DNA of 64,000 bases, taken from assembly GCA_944474755.1 (NCBI GenBank), contig OX104125.1:44283899-44347898 (forward strand), read 5' to 3'. A program made the translations under genes and the position numbers. Below the pieces are notes generated by a model. It did not search any database. It saw nothing but the letters and a program-made list of their open reading frames with translations, and was not told the DNA's origin. Shown piece by piece: positions 54,401 through 60,400 of this stretch (its first letter is position 1; each line of letters begins with the position of its first letter). Source of the DNA: Limnoperna fortunei. Its lineage: Eukaryota > Mollusca > Bivalvia > Mytilida > Modiolidae.

Positions 54401-57400
54401 CGATCATGTACAGGAGTGGTTCCTCCCCAGCACTATAAGGTGGAATTTGAACACGGTTCCATCGTAAACGGATGCCATCGAAGTCTACATCCTCGTCTTC
54501 AAGTTCTAGTGAGTCTATTGGAGCTCTTGTAGTTGCTGTAAACAGACAGGAGTTTACTTTACACTAGAGCAAGGGTCTGGAAACGGTCATATTTGCCGGA
54601 CATGTCCGACATTTACCTTAAAATGTCCGACTAAGGTTTAGTCAAATCGGACATCCAAAAAAGTGATATTTAACTTGGACAATAATATAAATATCTTTAA
54701 TTTCCGCTAGATATAAATATTTTTATTAAAAATCAACCCTAAGGCTATTTCCTGTCACTGACACATGTGTTTATTGAGTAACCATTCACTCCAGTCAAGT
54801 GTTTATTACGTAATGGTTAACACAACAGGTGATAACCTAATTATGAGTACAGATCTGTTTCATCCATTTCGTAGAATATGGTATGGCAACAGTATTTTGA
54901 AACAATAGGAATGAAGTGGTTGTACGATATATTGCTTAGAAAATATGACTTGATGGAAAAACACGTGTGGTCAAAATTTCATCACGCATGCGCCAATGTA
55001 CCTGACGCACATAAATCTTGGGAAAATTAATTCAAATTAAATTCTATTGAAATGATGAAAACAAAAATAAATATTTAATAACTTGTAAAAAACATGGTCC
55101 ATCGGAGAGTATCGTATAAACTTCAATTCTGTTCCGAACTTGTTGTAATTTTGAAACAACTTCCTATATACTTCCGGTTAATGGAAATGTCTCACGAATG
55201 TTCATAAAAAACGTTGTTTGCTATTACTTTGTTGAATAGACAACATATCATCTTATAATAAAGAAATTTTAGGAAGCAGAATGTTTTTCTACGTATATTT
55301 CCTTTATTGCACGTTGCATATATCATAGGAACCCATACAAAACAACAACTAATATCTACCATGGTCTTGAAAAAAATTTAAAAGACCTTTATTCTGGACT
55401 TTTAGGAAAAGCACATACACATCCCAGCTTAAGCATCACACAATATTTTTATATGATGACCGGTAAAATGTCCGACATGACACTAGACAACCTTTTAATA
55501 TAAACTTTTTTTTTTCTTTTGTTGTTTATTTTAGTTTAAACATATTTTATTTGTGATAAACAACAAAAAGGATAAGACACAAGTAATACATACTTATGAA
55601 GTCTTCTCCAATTTACAATTTGTAACAATAATAGTAAGACATGTGCATGGTATCTAACATAATAAAGTAATACCAAATAAGAAAAATTGATACAAAAGTT
55701 TTCACTGTGAATGTATGTACGTATGTATGCACGTGCACGTGTGTGTGTCTTTTATTGAATATCATATCATATCAGGAGGAATCTATTTGTTTCCTTTATA
55801 AAAGTGTATACATTTTGTATAACAATCTCATATTGTTGACCTGTAATATTTGAGTTCAGCCCTAGCAATAGATGTAGATCTATATTATTATACCCTGTTG
55901 TTTATCTTGATGCAGTCAAATTTTCAGCAAATTCTTTTTTGCTACTTTTTTATATGAATGAGGTTTTAAAAATGGCTTTTTACTGGATAAGGGAGGCAAA
56001 GTATCAGTAAAGCTTGAACTTGCAACATCAATGTTGACCTGCCATTGATGAATAGTAGAAAACTCAATACTACATTAACCACTCTGCCACTGATGCTGAA
56101 GTTTAGTTTAGCATGGGTCAGGTTCACTGCCATCTTTGTTTTACATGTTGGCATAGAAACTTCAAGAACAAGTTCTATAATAAATTGCATATGTTTATGT
56201 CTTATTTCATACAAGGCCCACTTCAGACAGGTGAAAACCAAGTGAGCTGTAGACTACAAGTACTTACCAAATGTCCTGTAGACTGATGTTACTGGAGACG
56301 GTTCTGAAACAACACCCAGTGGAGTTCGAGCCCGAACTCTAAATCTGTAATCCTGTCCAGGCTCTAAATCTGACACTACATAGACAGTTCCTGCTATGTC
56401 TCTACCCACTGTGGACCAATCTCTGGCTGGGGGAGCCTGCATCTCAATCATATATCTTAGATTCTCATCATCAGCTGAGAAAGATGGAACATCTACACGT
56501 TCCCAACGTAATTTGACCATATTTGGCTCCATTTCAATGATTTCAGGTCGTGCAATCGGGACACCTGGGTAGGCTAAAGTAAACAAGAAATATTTGTAAT
56601 ACACGTACTTTCAATTTCAAATATTAAAAATTTCCTGCTTAAAAACTGAAATAATTAAAAATTAAAGCAGTTTTTATCCATGTTGCATATTACAATAATT
56701 TAACAAAAAAATCAATTACAAATTTTAATATGACGTCCTTCATACGCTTTGAGAACACATTACAGTTCTATTAAGCATAGAGCAAGGTATGACGTTACAA
56801 TTACGTTATATACACTCAACTGAAAATTTAAACTGGAACAATGCACTTTTGTTAAGATTTCTCAATATTTGTGTGCTTAAAAGGTACAAATATTCAATAA
56901 ATATATGTTTATGTCATTATTATTTGCTTCAACATACTGTTTTGTGAGATATTGCTCGATATAAAATATTGACAAATATAAGGTCTGACCAAGTTCTAAT
57001 TTGCATAGAGCCTGCTCGCAATAATCTATTTCTTAAATAAATGTTGAATACTCAAAAAAGGAAATTACCATAATTTTTTATAAATACAATAAGTTGCTAT
57101 CTTTTAACTAAGAATTTTAAAGGACTGCATGGTACAAGATGCAATCTATGTAAGCGTGATTGTACCTCTAATTAAAAACAGTTATTTTGCCTATTATGCT
57201 ACCACTAGTATGTACAGATGGAACAAATATACAGGGGTGACATATACATGAATAAAATATTAAATTTTCTATACAATGGTAATGTCTTATATTTGAGGTA
57301 GACTTTTAGTCCATCAAATGCAAGATAATTCTTTAATTTGATTGGCTGACAAACCTTTAGCCCTTGGAATCCAAATAGACTCGGTGGGCTCACTGAGGCC

Positions 57401-60400
57401 ATATTGATTTTCTGCGCGCACTCGAATGTTATAGTCTCTGTCTGGCAACAAATCGGTAAGATAATGGCTGGTGTCCGTCAGACGACTAGTTAGAGGCAGC
57501 CAATCCGTAGCTGGCAGTTCCTGAGCTTCCAGTCGGTAGGTTACTGGAGGAGGCTTCTTGATGACTGGTGGTAAAACAGCAGGTTGCCATGCCAACTTAA
57601 GAGATTCGGTACCCATGTCTGCGATATGTGGTTTTGACCTTGGAAGTTCTGGTGGTCCTGTAAAACAAACATTAAATTATTAACTTCACCAGTACTGCCT
57701 TTATAAACTGTAAACCAATTTTACCATGAACAATTACTGATGTTAGCAAACTTAAGCTGCTTTTATTCAATGGCCAAAGGGGCCTTGGTGGCCTAGTGGT
57801 TAACATAGTTCTTCCTCCTTCAATAAAAACAGGATGCCATGATATAGCTGAAGAACTGCTGAAAGTGGCATTAAACACCATTCAATCAAACAAAAACAAA
57901 TAAATACATTTTTGAAGATTTTACTTCACCTTGTTTGACAACTATATAGTGCCTTCTAGTTTACTGAATTCTCTTAATAGTAATAATTGTGATTTTTCAT
58001 GTCAAGTTTCAACTTTTAAATACAAGAAGCATGAATTACTTTGTACTTAATTATTTACTTAGTAATAACATTATGCATACACTTCATTAAAAATGTGTGA
58101 TTTTATTTGGTCGAAATCATTTCTGTGGTCATAACAAGCGATCTCAATTTCAATGAAACATCAAAACCAGTGCACAATTGCAATTTCAACAACGACACTG
58201 TAGTAAAATATGGAAATGTACTTAAATTTTGTCATGAATTTCTGCCATTTGAAGATATAAGATGTTACTATAAAAATTGAATAGATTATTTTGAAGTTTC
58301 GAGGACCTATTGAAACCTTGACCATGCACACATTTTCATCATGAAGCGCTACTGCTTTTGTAAATGTGTTTCAATCAACGTTTTCATACATCAATAAAAC
58401 TTCAAAAGAATGCATTAAATAAAGTCATGCGAACAATGATAACAAGGATCAAACTGTACGTTGATCATTGAAACTTAACATCCTGGCTATTTATGCCCTT
58501 ATTTTTATCATCTTTGTTCTTAGGTTTTATGAATTTGTGGCGTTGTTTCGACTTGGAGTGATCAAATGAGTTATGAGGTTTGTTTTGTTTATCTCTCATT
58601 GACCCATGCTTTTTGTTAAGTTTATCTCCCTTTGAACGATGCTTTTTGTTAAGTTTATCTCCCTTTGAACGATGCTTTTTGTTAAGTTTATCTCCCTTTG
58701 AACGATGCTTTTTGTTAAGTTTGTCTCCCTTTGACTGATCAATTGAATTATGATGGGTTTGTTGGGTTTATCTCCCTTTGACTGATGGTTTTTTTTTAGG
58801 GTTATCTCCTTTTGAATGATGCTTTTTGTTAAGTTTATCTCCCTTTGACTGATCAATTGAATTATGATGGGTTTGTTGGGTTTATCTCCCTTTAACTTAT
58901 GTTTTTTTTATTGGTTTATCTACCTTAGACTGATGGTTTTAGTTTCACTGATGTATTGAATTTTGAGGTTCGTTTTGTTTATCTCCACTTGTTACATGAT
59001 TGTGCAATATTTCTGTACAAAATTAAGGAAAGCACATGTTTACAGAAAGTACAGATAACATTTACCTATATACATGTTCATAAACTGCAGAAAAATAACT
59101 TACTTCTGAACGAAGGGACTTTGGATTTCATACTCTCTGACAATTCTTCAATTTCTGAAAAATAAAAAAGAATAAATAAAAGTTGATTAATTTTTAAATT
59201 CCTGATAATAAAGCCAGAATAAAATATATGCATGTTTCCTATTATATGCTAGAAAAAAGGGTAAGATAGTTAGGAAGAGACATTTTTTTTTATTTTTCCA
59301 AAATATCTTGCATTGGCTCAATGGAGAAGCAATACAGAAAAATTGGTATTTGAGCTCAAATGACAAAGTGTAAACAGTAGCCCATGTAAAATTTGGATGG
59401 CATGATATATCTGTAAAATTGCTGAAAAGATGAAACTGGCGTTAAACACAATTCAACAAACAATAAAATATAACTGCAGATTATAATCCATATCACATAA
59501 ACAAACCATCATTTTTCCTGCCACAACACAACAACAGTTGTAGATATCATCCTATCTTTTGCCTCTGAATGTGGTACCCTTAAAATGTAGCATGCTTAGT
59601 TTGTTTGTTTGTTTGTTTGTTTGTTGAATGCCCATGTCAACAATTTATCAGCTATATCATGGCATCCAGTTTTTAAAGGGAGAGGAACGCAGTGTTCCTG
59701 GAGAAAACTCCCGACTTTTGATGGGAAAACTGACATTCCTTGTCAATTAAGATTGGAGTTGAGCGCAGGCTGCTCGCAGTGAGACTCGACCCCTTACCTC
59801 AAAGTGTTGACAGAACATGTGATCAATATTAGACGAAATACATTAACCACTTAGCTACCAAGGCCCCAGCATGCTTAGCAGATTCAGATCCATTAACACC
59901 AATTAATTGCTACCATAGCAACCTAATAATTACCAGGTCTAGGTCTTTCTATGGTTGCTGGTTGTGTGGCATCGCTCAATCCGAACTGGTTCTCAGCACG
60001 GACACGGAAGTCATAATCCCTTTGAGGTCGAAGGTTTCGTAGCAGATATGTGTTGCCATGGATACCAGAGGCCATTTTTCTCCATTCAGCATCAGGTAAC
60101 TCTCTACCTTCAATTATATATTTGACATTCTTGCTATCACTGGACAGGGCTGAGGTCAAAACTGGTTGCCATGTCAACCTCATGGATTCTGGGCGTACAT
60201 CACTGATTGTTGGTTTCTCATACGGCATTGTGGGTACTGAAAATAACATTATACAAAGTATAATTTTCCTTTATGCTTTTCTTCTGACTTAGCCATTAAC
60301 CTAACAATTATGCTTCAATCCCATAAAAACCTTCAATATTTCAAAACATATACATAAAAATGACATATTTAAGTTTGTCCTATACTACATCTGGTATCCA

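Noticed and set aside
57778..57810. A functional tRNA gene
   Set aside because: Only the A-box half of a class II tRNA-like sequence is present, followed by SINE body; no cloverleaf.
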